Of a stretch of 64,000 nucleotides of DNA, positions 23,026-36,157 are shown one piece after another. The stretch's first letter is position 1; every line of letters starts with the position of its first letter. This DNA comes from Euonymus europaeus. Its lineage: Eukaryota; Streptophyta; Magnoliopsida; Celastrales; Celastraceae. Position numbers and translations under genes: made by a program. The stretch is from assembly GCA_963580455.1 (NCBI GenBank), contig OY756960.1:1116001-1180000 (forward strand), in the 5' to 3' direction. Under the pieces are notes generated by a model. The model saw nothing but the letters and a program-made list of their open reading frames with translations. It made no database searches and had not been told where the DNA came from.

Positions 23026-26000
23026 CGTAAACAGTTTTATGAATATCCGTTGACTCCGAGTTCTGAATTCGGTGAATTTTAGCTTGATTTCACACTACTT
23101 TTCGAGCTCTACGATCCTGGCATTTCGGATATTGATTTCAGAACTCGTGGCTAGTTGGTCTCGTTTCACCTAGTTAGCCGCGAAATGTGGTTTCTTTACG
23201 TAAACAGTTTTATGAATATCCGTTGACTCCGAGTTCTGAATTCGGTGAATTTTAGCTTGATTTCACACTACTTTTCGAGCTCTACGATCCTGGCGTTTCG
23301 GATTTTGATTTCAGAACTCGTGGCTAGTAGGTCTCGTTTCACCTAGTTAGCCGCGAAATGTGGTTTCTTTACGTAAAGAGTTTTTATGAATATCCTTTGA
23401 CTACGAGTTCTGAATTCGGTGATTTTTAGCTTGATTTCACACTAATTTTCGAGCTCTACGATCCTGGCGTTTCGGATATTGATTTCAGAACTCGTGGCTA
23501 GTTGGTCTCGTTTCACCTAGTTAGCCGCGAAATGTGGTTTCTTTACGTAAACGGTTTTATGAATATCCGTTGACTCCGAGTTCTGAATTCGGTGATTTTT
23601 AGCTTGATTTCACACTAATTTTCGAGCTCTACGATCCTGGCTTTTCGGATATTGATTTCAGAACTCGTGGCTAGTAGGTCTCGTTTCACCGAGTTAGCCG
23701 CAAAATGTGGTTTCTTTACGTAAACGGTTTTATGAATATCCGTTGACTCCGAGTTCTGAATTCGGTGATTTTTAGCTTGATTTCACACTACTTTTCGAGC
23801 TCTACGATCCTGGCGTTTCGGATTTTGATTTCAGAACTCGTGGCTAGTAGGTCTCGTTTCTCCCAGTTAGCCGCGAAATGTGGTTTCTTTACGTAAACGG
23901 TTTTACGAATATCCGTTGACTCCGAGTTCTGAATTCGGTGATTTTTAGCTTGATTTCACACTAATTTTTGAGCTCTACGATCCTGGAGTTTCGGATATTG
24001 ATTTCAGAACTCGTGGCTAGTTGGTCTCATTTCAACTAGTTAGCCGCGAAATGTGGTTTCTTTACGTAAACGGTTTTATGAATATCCGTTGACTCCGAGT
24101 TCTGAATTCGGTGATTTTTAGCTTGATTTCACACTAAATTTCGAGCTCTACGATCCTGGCGTTTCGTATTTTGATTTCAGAACTCGTGGCTAGTTGGTCT
24201 CGTTTCACCTAGTTAGCCGCGAAATGTGGTTTCTTTACGTAAACGGTTTTATGAAAATCCGTTGACTCCGAGTTCTGAATTCGGTTATTTTTAGCTTGAT
24301 TTCACACTACTTTTCGAGCTCTACGATCCTGGCGTTTCGGATTTTGATTTCAGAACTCGTGGCTAGTAGGTCTCGTTTCTCCCAATTAGCCGCGAAATGT
24401 GGTTTCTTTACGTAAACGGTTTTATAAATATCCGTTGACTCCGAGTTCTGAATTCGGTGATTTTTAGCTTGATTTCACACTACTTTTCGAGCTCTACGAT
24501 CCTGGCGTTTCGGATTTTGATTTCAGAACTCGTGGCTAGTAGGTCTCGTTTCTCCCAGTTAGCCGCGAAATGTGGTTTCTTTACGTAAACGGTTTTATGA
24601 ATATCCGTTGACTCCGAGTTCTGAATTCTGTGATTTTTAGCTTGATTTGACACTACTTTTCGAGCTCTACGATCCTGGCGTTTCGGATTTTGATTTCAGA
24701 ACTCGTGGCTAGTAGGTCTCGTTTCTCCCAATTAGCCGCGAAATGTGGTTTCTTTACGTAAACGGTTTTATAAATATCCGTTGACTCCGAGTTCTGAATT
24801 CGGTGATTTTTAGCTTGATTTCACACTAATTTTCGAGCTCTACGATCCTGGCATTTCGGATATTGATTTCAGAACTCGTGGCTAGTTGGTCTCGTTTCAA
24901 CTAGTTAGCCGCGAAATATGGTTTCTTTACGTAAACGGTTTTATGAATATCCGTTGACTCCGAGTTCTGAATTCGGTGATTTTTAGTTTGATTTCACACT
25001 AATTTTCGAGCTCTACGATCCTGGCATTTCGGATATTGATTTCAGAACTCGTGGCTAGTTGGTCTCGTTTCACCTAGTTAGCCGCGAAATGTGGTTTCTT
25101 TACGTAAACGGTTTTATGAATATCCGTTGACTCCGAGTTCTGAATTCGGTGATTTTTAGCTTGATTTCTCACCACTTTTTGAGCTCTACGATCCTGGAGT
25201 TTCGGATTTTGATTTTAAAACTCGTGGCTAGTTGGTCTCGTTTCACCTAGTTAGCCGCGAAATGTGGTTTCTTCACGTAAACGGTTTTATGAATATCCGT
25301 TGACTCCGAGTTCTGAATTCGGTGATTTTTAGCTTGATTTCACACAACTTTTCGAGCTCTACAATCCTGGAATTTCGGATTTTGATTTCAGAACTCGTGG
25401 CTAGTAGGTCTCGTTTCTCCCAGTTAGCCGCGAAATGTGGTTTCTTTACGTAAACGGTTTTATGAATATCCGTTGACTCCGAGTTCTGAATTCGGTTATT
25501 TTTAGCTTGATTTAACACTACTTTTCGAGCTCTACGATCCTGGCATTTCGGATATTGATTTCAGAACTCGGGGCTAGTTGGTGTCGTTTCACCTAGTTAG
25601 CCGCGAAATGTTGTTTCTTTACGTAAACGGTTTTATGAATATCCGTTGACTCCGAGTTCTGAATTCAGTGATTTTTAGCTTGATTTCACACTACTTTTTG
25701 AGCTCTACAATCCTAGCATTTCGGATTTTGATTTCAAAACTCTTGGCTAGTTGGTCTCGTTTCACCGAGTTAGCCGCGAAATGTGATTTCTTTACGTAAA
25801 CGGTTTTATGAATATCCGTTGACTCCGAGTTCTGAATTCGGTGATTTTTAGCTTGATTTCACACAACTTTTCGAGCTCTACGATCCTGGCGTTTCGGATT
25901 TTGATTTCAGAACTCGTGGCTAGTAGGTCTCGTTTCTCCCAATTAGCCGCGAAATGTGGTTTCTTTACGTAAACGGTTTTATGAATATCCGTTGACTCCG

Positions 26001-26300
26001 AGTTCTGAATTCGGTGATTTTTAGCTTGATTTCACACTAATTTTCGAGCTCTACAATCCTGGCATTTGGGATTTTGATTTCAAAACTCGTGGCTAGTTGG
26101 TCTCGTTTCAACTAGTTAGCCGCGAAATGTGGTTTCTTTACGTAAACGGTTTTATGAATATCCGTTGACTCCGAGTTCTGAATTCGGTGATTTTTAGCTT
26201 GATTTCACACTAATTTTCGAGCTCTACGATCCTGGCTTTTCGGATTTTGATTTCAAAACTCGTGGCTAGTAGGTCTCGTTTCTCCCAATTAGCCGCGAAA
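23026..26300 (+). repeat. Mixed satellite units
   Basis: About nineteen units. GGTGAATTTTAG and AAAGAG (23375) units give way to CACTAATTTT and CTCCCAATTAG types. A loose dimer pattern (GCGTTTCGG with GTAGG and CTCCCARTTAG) runs from about 24229 to 24750. CACACAAC units lie near 25343 and 25860. No gene or foreign insertion is visible. Confidence 0.83.
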
Positions 26301-26922
26301 TGTGGTTTCTTTACGTAAACGGTTTTATGAATATCCGTTGACTCCGAGTTCTGAATTCGGTGATTTTTAGCTTGATTTCACACTAATTATCGAGCTCTAC
26401 GATCCTGGCGTTTCGGATATTGATTTCAGAACTCGTGGCTAGTTGGTCTCGTTTCACCTAGTTAGCCGCGAAATGTGGTTTCTTTACGTAAACGGTTTTA
26501 TGAATATCCGTTGACTCCGAGTTCTGAATTCGGTGATTTTTAGCTTGATTTCACACTACTTTTCGAGCTCTACAATCCTCGCGTTTCGGATTTTGATTTC
26601 AAAACTCGTGGCTAGTTGGTCTCGTTTCACCGAGTTAGCCGCGAAATGTGGTTTCTTTACGTAAACGGTTTTATGAATATCCGTTGACTCCGAGTTCTGA
26701 ATTCGGTGATTTTTAGCTTGATTTCACACTAATTTTTGAGCTCTACGATCCTGGAGTTTCGGATATTGATTTCAGAACTCGTGGCTAGTTGGTCTCGTTT
26801 AAACTAATTAGCCGCGAAATGTGGTTTCTTTACGTAAACGGTTTTAGGAATATCCGTTGACTCCGAGTTCTGAATTCGGTGATTTTTAGCTTGATTACAC
26901 ACTACTTTTCGAGCTCTACAAT
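26301..26922 (+). repeat. Block duplicated at 30796-31417, copy 1
   Basis: About 3.6 units that recur 4495 bp to the right. The marks are CACTAATTATCGAG (26381 and 30876), AATCCTCGCG (26574 and 31069), GTTTAAACTAATTAG (about 26797 and 31292) and TTTTAGGAATATCC. The offset is 26 units minus 3, which matches single-base deletions in the stretch between (near 27620, 28309 and 28467). Confidence 0.9.
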
Positions 26923-27856
26923 CCTGGCATTTGGGATTTTGATTTCAAAACTCGTGGCCAGTTGGCCTCGTTTCAACTAGTTAGCCGCGAAATGTGGTTT
27001 CTTTACGTAAACGGTTTTATGAATATCCGTTGACTCCGAGTTCTGAATTCGGTGATTTTTAGCTTGATTTCACACTAATTTTCGAGCTCTACGATCCTGG
27101 CGTTTCGGATATTGATTTCAGAACTCGTGGCTAGTTCGTCTCGTTTCACCTAGTTAGCCGCGAAATGTGGTTTCTTTACGTAAACGGTTTTATGAATATC
27201 CGTTGACTCCGAGTTCTGAATTCGGTGATTTTTAGCTTGATTTCACACTACTTTTCGAGCTCTACAATCCTCGCGTTTCGGATTTTGATTTCAAAACTCG
27301 TGGCTAGTTGGTCTCGTTTCACCGAGTTAGCCGCGAAATGTGGTTTCTTTATGTAAACGGTTTTATGAATATCCGTTAACTCCGAGTTCTGAATTCGGTG
27401 ATTTTTAGCTTGATTTCACACTAATTTTCGAGCTCTACGATCCTGGAGTTTCGGATATTGATTTCAGAACTCGTGGCTAGTTGGTCTCGTTTCAACTAGT
27501 TAGCCGCGAAATGTGGTTTCTTTACGTAAACGGTTTTAGGAATATCCGTTGACTCCGAGTTCTGAATTCGGTGATTTTTCGCTTGATTACACACTACTTT
27601 TCGAGCTCTACAATCCTGGGATTGGGATTTTGATTTCAAAACTCGTGGCTAGTTGGTCTCGTTTCAACTAGTTAGCCGCGAAATGTGGTTTCTTTACGTA
27701 AACGGTTTTATGAATATCCGTTGACTCCGAGTTCTGAATTCGGTGATTTTTAGCTTGATTTCACACTAATTTTCGAGCTCTACGATCCTGGTTTTTTGGA
27801 TTTTGATTTCAGAACTCGTGGCTAGTTGGTCTCGTTTCACCTAGTTAGCCGCGAAA
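26474..27856 (+). repeat. Tetramer HOR, 26474-27165 and 27166-27856
   Basis: Four unit types in order: AATCCTCGCG/CACCGAG, CACTAATTT/GGAGTTTCGG, TTTTAGG/GATTACAC with ATTTGGG or GGGATTGGG, and CACTAATTTTC. AATCCTCGCG sits at 26574 and 27266, exactly 692 bp (4 x 173) apart. Confidence 0.9.
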
Positions 27857-28719
27857 TGTGGTTTTTTTACGTAAACGGTTTTAGGAATATCCGTTGACTC
27901 CGAGTTCTGAATTCGGTGATTTTTAGCTTGATTTCACACTACTTTTCGAGCTCTACGATCCTGGCATTTCGGATTTTGATTTCAGAACTCGTGGCTAGTT
28001 GGTCTCGTTTCACCAAGTTAGCCGCGAAATGCGGTTTCTTTACGTAAACGGTTTTATGAATATCCGTTGACTCCGAGTTCTGAATTCGGTGATTTTTAGC
28101 TTGATTTCACGCTACTTTTCGAGCTCTACGATCCTGGCGTTTCGGATATTGATTTCAGAACTCGTGGCTAGTTGGTCTCGTTTCAACTAGTTAGCCGCGA
28201 AATGTGGTTTCTTTACGTAAACGGTTTTAGGAATATCCGTTGACTCCGAGTTCTGAATTCGGTGATTTTTCGCTTGATTACACACTACTTTTCGAGCTCT
28301 ACAATCCTGGGATTGGGATTTTGATTTCAAAACTCGTGGCTAGTTGGTCTCGTTTCAACTAGTTAGCCGCGAAATGTGGTTTCTTTACGTAAACAGTTTT
28401 ATGAATATCCGTTGACTCCGAGTTCTGAATTCGGTGATTTTTAGCTTGATTTCACACTAATTTTCGACTCTACGATCCTGGTTTTTTGGATTTTGATTTC
28501 AGAACTCGTGGCTAGTTGGTCTCGTTTCACCTAGTTATCCGCGAAATGTGGTTTTTTTACGTAAACGGTTTTAGGAATATCCGTTGACTCCGAGTTCTGA
28601 ATTCGGTGATTTTTAGCTTGATTTCACACTACTTTTCGAGCTCTACGATCCTGGCATTTCCGATTTTGATTTCAGAACTCGTGGCTAGTTGGTCTCGTTT
28701 CACCTAGTTAGCCGCGAAA
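27512..28719 (+). repeat. Shifted tetramer HOR, 27512-28029 and 28203-28719
   Basis: Three units (TTTTTCGCTTG with the rare GGGATTGGG, then GGTTTTTTGG, then a TTTTTTTACG/TTTTAGG unit) recur at 691 bp. GGGATTGGG is at 27618 and 28309; its one-base deletion explains 691 instead of 692. The second copy has an added one-base deletion (TTTTCGACTC at 28464). A TGCGG/CACGCTAC unit (28030-28202), typical of the far left of the window, lies between. Confidence 0.88.
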
Positions 28720-29238
28720 TGTGTTTTCTTTACGTAAACGGTTTTATGAATATCCGTTGACTCCGAGTTCTGAATTCGGTGATTTTTAGCTTGATTTCAC
28801 ACTACTTTTTGAGCTCTACAATCCTGGCGTTTCGGATTTTGATTTCAGAACTCGTGGCTAGTAGGTCTCGATTCACCTATTTAGCCGCGAAATGTGGTTT
28901 CTTTACGTAAGTGGTTTTATGAATATCCGTTGACTCCGAGTTCTGAATTCGTTGATTTTTAGGTTGATTACACACTACTTTTCGAGCTCTACGATCCTGG
29001 CGTTTCGGATTTTGATTTCAGAACTCGTGGCTAGTTGGTCTCGTTTCACCTAGTTAGCCGAGAAATGTGGTTTCTTTACGTAAACGGTTTTATGAATATC
29101 CGTTGACTCCGAGTTCTGAATTCGGTGATTTTTAGCTTGATTTCACACTAATTTTTGAGCTCTACGATCCTGGAGTTTCGGATATTGATTTCAGAACTCG
29201 TGGCTTGTTGGTCTCGTTTCACCAAGTTAGCCGCGAAA
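28720..29238 (+). repeat. Three transitional satellite units
   Basis: TGTGTTTTC unit, an AAGTGG/AGGTTGATTA unit and a GAGAAATG unit with CACTAATTTTTGAG and GGCTTGTTGG. No other element. Confidence 0.82.
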
Positions 29239-30795
29239 TGTGGTTTCTTTACGTAAACGGTTTTATGAATATCCGTTGACTCCGAGTTCTGAATTCGGTG
29301 ATTTTTAGCTTGATTTCACACTAATTTTTGAGCTCTACGATCCTGGAGTTTCGGATATTGATTTCAGAACTCGTGGCTAGTTGGTCTCGTTTCAACTAGT
29401 TAGCCGCGAAATGTGGTTTCTTTACGTAAACGGTTTTATGAATATCCGTTGACTCCGAGTTCTGAATTCGGTGATTTTTAGCTTGATTTCACACTACTTT
29501 TCGAGCTCTACGATCCTGGAGTTTCGGATATTGATTTCAGAACTCGTGGCCAGTTGGTCTTGTTTCACCTAGTTAGCCGCGAAATGTGGTTTCTTTACGT
29601 AAACGGTTTTATGAATATCCGTTGACTCCGAGTTCTGAATTCGGTGATTTTTAGCTTGATTTCACACTAATTTTCGAGCTCTACGATCCTGGAGTTTCGG
29701 ATATTGATTTCAGAACTCGTGGCTAGTTGGTCTCGTTTCAACTAGTTAGCCGCGAAATGTGGTTTCTTTACGTAAACGGTTTTATGAATATCCGTTGACT
29801 CCGAGTTCTAAATTCGGTGATTTTTAGCTTGATTTCACACTACTTTTCGAGCTCTACGATCCTGGAGTTTCGGATATTGATTTCAGAACTCGTGGCTTGT
29901 TGGTCTCATTTCTCCTAGTTAGCCGCGAAATGTGGTTTCTTTACGTAAACGGTTTTATGAATATCCGTTGACTCCGAGTTCTGAACTCGGTGATTTTTAG
30001 CTTGATTTCACACTAATTTTTGAGCTCTACGATCCTGGAGTTTCGGATATTGATTTCAGAACTCGTGGCTAGTTGGTCTCGTTTCAACTAGTTAGCCGCG
30101 AAATGTGGTTTCTTTACGTAAACGGTTTTATGAATATCCGTTGACTCCGAGTTCTGAATTCGGTGATTTTTAGCTTGATTTCACACTACTTTTCGAGCTC
30201 TACGATCCTGGAGTTTCGGATATTGATTTCAGAACTTGTGGCCAGTTGGTCTCGTTTCACCTAGTTAGCCGCGAAATGTGGTTTCTTTACGTAAACGGTT
30301 TTATGAATATCCGTTGACTCCGAGTTCTGAATTCGGTGATTTTTAGCTTGATTTCACACTAATTTTCGAGCTCTACGATCCTGGAGTTTCGGATATTGAT
30401 TTCAGAACTCGTGGCTAGTTGGTCTCGTTTCAACTAGCTAGCCGCGAAATGTGGTTTCTTTACGTAAACGGTTTTATGAATATCCGTTGACTCCGAGTTC
30501 TGAATTCGGTGATTTTTAGCTTGATTTCACACTACTTTTCGAGCTCTACGATCCTGGAGTTTCGGATATTGATTTCAGAACTCGTGGCTAGTTGGTCTCG
30601 TTTCACCGAGTTAGCCGCGAAATGTGGTTTCTTTACGTAAACGGTTTTATGAATATCCGTTGACTCCGAGTTCTGAATTCGGTGATTTTTAGCTTGATTT
30701 CACACTAATTTTCGAGCTCTACGATCCTGGAGTTTCGGATATTGATTTCAGAACTCGTGGCTAGTTGGTCTCGTTTCAACTAGTTAGCCGCGAAA
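29239..30795 (+). repeat. Dimer HOR, about 4.5 copies of 346 bp
   Basis: Alternates a CACTAATTT.../GGAGTTTCGGATATTG/CAACTAG unit with a CACTACTTTTCGAG/GGAGTTTCGGATATTG unit; dimers start at 29239, 29585, 29931 and 30277, with a final half at 30623. A four-unit rhythm is superimposed: GGCCAGTTGG is at 29549 and 30241, 692 bp apart. The run stops exactly where the 4495-bp-offset block (30796) begins. Confidence 0.92.
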
Positions 30796-31417
30796 TGTGG
30801 TTTCTTTACGTAAACGGTTTTATGAATATCCGTTGACTCCGAGTTCTGAATTCGGTGATTTTTAGCTTGATTTCACACTAATTATCGAGCTCTACGATCC
30901 TGGCGTTTCGGATATTGATTTCAGAACTCGTGGCTAGTTGGTCTCGTTTCACCTAGTTAGCCGCGAAATGTGGTTTCTTTACGTAAACGGTTTTATGAAT
31001 ATCCGTTGACTCCGAGTTCTGAATTCGGTGATTTTTAGCTTGATTTCACACTACTTTTCGAGCTCTACAATCCTCGCGTTTCGGATTTTGATTTCAAAAC
31101 TCGTGGCTAGTTGGTCTCGTTTCACCGAGTTAGCCGCGAAATGTGGTTTCTTTACGTAAACGGTTTTATGAATATCCGTTGACTCCGAGTTCTGAATTCG
31201 GTGATTTTTAGCTTGATTTCACACTAATTTTCGAGCTCTACGATCCTGGAGTTTCGGATATTGATTTCAGAACTCGTGGCTAGTTGGTCTCGTTTAAACT
31301 AATTAGCCGCGAAATGTGGTTTCTTTACGTAAACGGTTTTAGGAATATCCGTTGACTCCGAGTTCTGAATTCGGTGATTTTTAGCTTGATTACACACTAC
31401 TTTTCGAGCTCTACAAT
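30796..31417 (+). repeat. Block duplicated from 26301-26922, copy 2
   Basis: Carries CACTAATTATCGAG, AATCCTCGCG and GTTTAAACTAATTAG in the same order as 26301-26922. Both of its boundaries fall next to other HOR runs (dimer to the left, trimer to the right), so it looks like an inserted or exchanged segment. Confidence 0.9.
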
Positions 31418-31487
31418 CCTGGCGTTTCGGATTTTGATTTCAGAACTCGTGGCTAGTAGGTCTCGATTCACCTATTTAGCCGCGAAA

Positions 31488-32525
31488 TGTGGTTTCTTTA
31501 CGTAAACGGTTTTATGAATATCCGTTGACTCCGAGTTCTGAATTCGGTGATTTTTAGGTTGATTACACACTACTTTTCGAGCTCTACGATCCTGGCGTTT
31601 CGGATTTTGATTTCAGAACTCGTGGCTAGTTGGTCTCGTTTCACCTAGTTAGCCGCGAAATGTGGTTTCTTTACGTAAACGGTTTTATGAATATCCGTTG
31701 ACTCCGAGTTCTGAATTCGGTGATTTTTAGCTTGATTTCACACTACTTTTCGAGCTCTACAATCTTGGCGTTTCGGATTTTGATTTCAGAACTCGTGGCT
31801 AGTAGGTTTCGTTTCACCTAGTTAGCCGCGAAATGTGGTTTCTTTACGTAAACGGTTTTATGAATATCCGTTGACTCCGAGTTCTGAATTCGGTGATTTT
31901 TAGCTTGATTTCACACTACTTTTTGAGCTCTACAATCCTGGCGTTTCGGATTTTGATTTCAGAACTCGTGGCTAGTAGGTCTCGATTCACCTATTTAGCC
32001 GCGAAATGTGGTTTCTTTACGTAAGTGGTTTTATGAATATCCGTTGACTCCGAGTTCTGAATTCGGTGATTTTTAGGTTGATTACACACTACTTTACGAG
32101 CTCTACGATCCTGGCGTTTCGGATTTTGATTTCAGAACTCGTGGCTAGTTGGTCTCGTTTCACCTAGTTAGCCGCGAAATGTGGTTTCTTTACGTAAACG
32201 GTTTTATGAATATCCGTTGACTCCGAGTTCTGAATTCGGTGATTTTTAGCTTGATTTCACACTACTTTTCGAGCTCTACAATCTTGGCGTTTCGGATTTT
32301 GATTTCAGAACTCGGGGCTAGTAGGTTTCGTTTCACCTAGTTAGCCGCGAAATGTGGTTTCTTTACGTAAACGGTTTTATGAATATCCGTTGACTCCGAG
32401 TTCTGAATTCGGTGATTTTTAGCTTGATTTCACACTACTTTACGAGCTCTACAATCCTGGCGTTTCGGATTTTTATTTCAGAACTCGTGGCTAGTTGGTC
32501 TCGTTTCACCTAGTTAGCCGCAAAA
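31488..32525 (+). repeat. Trimer HOR, two copies of 519 bp
   Basis: Copies 31488-32006 and 32007-32525. Marks are TTTTTAGGTTGATTACAC, AATCTTGGCG (31761 and 32280) with GTAGGTTTCG, then a third unit with ACAATCCTGGCG. Copy 2 has private CTTTACGAG and CTCGGGGC changes. Confidence 0.9.
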
Positions 32526-33217
32526 TGTGGTTTCTTTACGTAAACGGTTTTATGAATATCCGTTGACTCCGAGTTCTGAATTCGGTGATTTTTAGCTTGA
32601 TTTCACACTACTTTTCGAGCTCTACGATCCTGGCATTTCGGATTTTGATTTCAGAACTCGTGGCTAGTTGGTCTCGTTTCACCTAGTTAGACGCGAAATG
32701 TGGTTTCTTTACGTAAACGGTTTTATGAATATCCGTTGACTCCGAGTTCTGAATTCAGTGATTTTTAGCTTGATTACACACTACTTTTCGACCTCTACGA
32801 TCTTGGAGTTTCGGATTTTGATTGCAGAACTCGTGGCTAGTTGGTCTCGTTTCACCTAGTTAGCCGCGAAATGTGGTTTCTTTGCGTAAACGGTTTTATG
32901 AATATCCGTTGACTCCGAGTTCTGAATTCGGTGATTTTTAGCTTGATTTCACACTAATTTTCGAGCTCTACGATCCTAGCGTTTTGGATTTTGATTTCAG
33001 AACTCGTGGCTAGTTGGTCTCGTTTCACCTAGTTAGCCGCGAAATGTGGTTTCTTTACGTAAACGGTTTTAGGAATATCCGTTGACTCCGAGTTCTGAAT
33101 TCGGTGATTTTTAGCTTGATTTCACACTACTTTTCGAGCTCTACGATCCTGGCATTTCCGATTTTGATTTCAGAACTCGTGGCTAGTTGGTCTCGTTTCA
33201 CCTAGTTAGCCGCGAAA
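32526..33217 (+). repeat. Satellite units; last two duplicated eight units on
   Basis: The pair at 32872-33217 (CCTAGCGTTTTGG, then TTTTAGG with TTTCCGATTTTG) recurs at 34256-34601, 1384 bp to the right. The two units before it are ordinary. Confidence 0.8.
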
Positions 33218-36157
33218 TGTGGTTTCTTTACGTAAACGGTTTTATGAATATCCGTTGACTCCGAGTTCTGAATTCGGTGATTTTTAGCTTGATTTCACAC
33301 TACTTTTCGAGATCTACGATCCTGGCGTTTCGGATTTTGATTTCAAAAGTCGTGGCTAGTTGGTCTCGTTTCACCTAGTTAGCCGCGAAATGTGGTTTCT
33401 TTACGTAAACGGTTTTATGAATATCCATTGACTCCGAGTTCTGAATTTGGTGATTTTTAGCTTGATTACACACTACTTTTCGAGCTCTACAATCCTGGAG
33501 TTTCGGATTTTTATTTCAGAACTCGTGGCTAGTAGGTCTCGTTTCACCTAGTTAGCCGCGAAATGTGGTTTCTTTACCTAAACGGTTTTATGAATATCCG
33601 TTGACTCCGAGTTCTGAATTCGGTGATTTTTAGCTTGATTTCACACTACTTTTCGAGCTCTACGATCCTGGCATTTCGGATTTTGATTTCAGAAGTCGTG
33701 GCTAGTTGGTCTCGTTTCACCTAGTTAGCCGCGAAATGTGGTTTCTTTACGTAAACGGTTTTATGAATATCCATTGACTCCGAGTTCTGAATTTGGTGAT
33801 TTTTAGCTTGATTACACACTACTTTTCGAGCTCTACAATCCTGGAGTTTCGGATTTTTATTTCAGAACTCGTGGCTAGTTGGTCTCGTTTCACCTAGTTA
33901 GCCGCGAAATGTGGTTTCTTTACGTAAACGGTTTTATGAATATCCGTTGACTCCGAGTTCTGAATTCGGTGATTTTTAGCTTGATTTGACACTACTTTTC
34001 GAGCTCTACGATCCTGGCATTTTGGATATTGATTTCAGAACTCGTGGCTGGTTGGTCTCGTTTCACCTAGTTAGCCGCGAAATGTGGTTTCTTTACGTAA
34101 ACGGTTTTATGAATATCCTTTGACTCCGAGTTCTGAATTCGGTGATTTTTAGGTTGATTACACACTAATTTTCGAGCTCTACGATCCTGGCGTTTCGGAT
34201 TTTGATTTCAGAAATCGTGGCTAGTTGGTCTCGTGTCACCTAGTTAGCCGCGAAATGTGGTTTCTTTACGTAAACGGTTTTCTGAATATCCGTTGACTCC
34301 GAGTTCTGAATTCGGTGATTTTTAGCTTGATTTCACACTAATTTTCGAGCTCTACGATCCTAGCGTTTTGGATTTTGATTTCAGAACTCGTGGCTAGTTG
34401 GTCTCGTTTCACCTAGTTAGCCGCGAAATGTGGTTTCTTTACGTAAACGGTTTTAGGAATATCCGTTGACTCCGAGTTCTGAATTCGGTGATTTTTAGCT
34501 TGATTTCACACTATTTTTCGAGCTCTACGATCCTGGAATTTCCGATTTTGATTTCAGAACTCGTGGCTAGTTGGTCTCGTTTCACCTAGTTAGCCGCGAA
34601 ATGTGGTTTCTTTACGTAAACGGTTTTATGAATATCCGTTGACTCCGAGTTCTGAATTCGGTGATTTTTAGCTTGATTTCACACTACTTTTCGAGCTCTA
34701 CGATACTTGCATTTCGGATATTGATTTCAGAACTCGTGGCTGGTTGGTCTCGTTTCACCTAGTTAGCCGCGAAATGTGGTTTCTTTACGTAAACGGTTTT
34801 ATGAATATCCGTTGACTCCGAGTTCTGAATTCGGTGATTTTTAGCTTGATTTCACACTACTTTTCGAGCTCTACAATCTTGGCATTTCGGATTTTGATTT
34901 CAGATCTCGTGGCTAGTAGGTTTCGTTTCACCGAGTTAACCGCGAAATGTGGTTTCTTTACGTAAACGGTTTTATGAATATCCGTTGACTCCGAGTTCTG
35001 AATTCGGTGATTTTTAGCTTGATTTCACACTATTTTACGAGCTCTACGATCCTGGCATTTCGGATTTTGATTTCAGAACTCGTGGCTAGTTGGTCTCGTT
35101 TCACCTAGTTAGCCGCGAAATGTGGTTTCTTTACGTAACGGTTTTATGAATATCCGTTGACTCCGAGTTCAGAATTCGGTGATTTTTAGCTTGATTTCAC
35201 ACTAATTTTCGAGCTCTACGATCCTGGCGTTTCGGATTTTGATTTCAGAACTCGTGGCTAGTTGGTCTCGTTTCACCTAGTTAGCCGCGAAATGTGGTTT
35301 CTTTACGTAAACGGTTTTATGAATATCCGTTGACTCCGAGTTCTGAATTCGGTGATTTTTAGCTTGATTTCACACTACTTTTCGAGCTCTACGATCCTGG
35401 CGTTTCGGATTTTGATTTCAGAACTCGTGGCTAGTTGGTCTCGTTTCACCTAGTTAGCCGCGAAATGTGGTTTCTTTACGTAAACGGTTTTAAGAATATC
35501 CGTTGACTCCGAGTTCTGAATTCGGTGATTTTTAGCTTGATTTCACACTACTTTTCGAGCTCTACAATCCTGGAGTTTCGGATTTTGATTTCAGAACTCG
35601 TGGCTAGTAGGTCTCGTTTCACCTAGTTAGCCGCGAAATGTGGTTTCTTTACGTAAACGGTTTTATGAATATCCGTTGACTCCGAGTTCTGAATTCGGTG
35701 ATTTTTAGCTTGATTTCACACTACTTTTCGAGCTCTACGATCCTGGCGTTTCGGATTTTGATTTCAGAAGTCGTGGCTAGTTGGTCTCGTTTCACCTAGT
35801 TAGCCGCGAAATGTGGTTTCTTTACGTAAACGATTTTATGAATATCCATTGACTCCGAGTTCTGAATTTGGTGATTTTTAGCTTGATTACACACTACTTT
35901 TCGAGCTCTACAATCCTGGAGTTTCGGATTTTTATTTCAGAACTCGTGGCTAGTTGGTCTCGTTTCACCTAGTTAGCCGCGAAATGTGGTTTCTTTACGT
36001 AAACGGTTTTATGAATATCCGTTGACTCCGAGTTCTGAATTCGGTGATTTTTAGCTTGATTTGACACTACTTTTCGAGCTCTACGATCCTGGCATTTTGG
36101 ATATTGATTTCAGAACTCGTGGCTGGTTGGTCTCGTTTCACCTAGTTAGCCGCGAAA
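33218..36157 (+). repeat. First appearance of the GAATTT cassette; duplicated trimer
   Basis: The trimer at 33564-34082 recurs at 35639-36157 (offset 2075 bp, 12 units minus the base missing at 35137). Its units are one with GAAGTCGTGG, one with CCATTGACTCC, GAATTTGG, GATTACAC and GGAGTTTCGGATTTTTATTTC, and one with GATTTGACAC, CATTTTGGATATTG and GGCTGGTTGG. Earlier partial units at 33218-33563 make a dimer with it. This cassette dominates the right half of the window and is not seen to the left of 33.2 kb. Confidence 0.9.
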
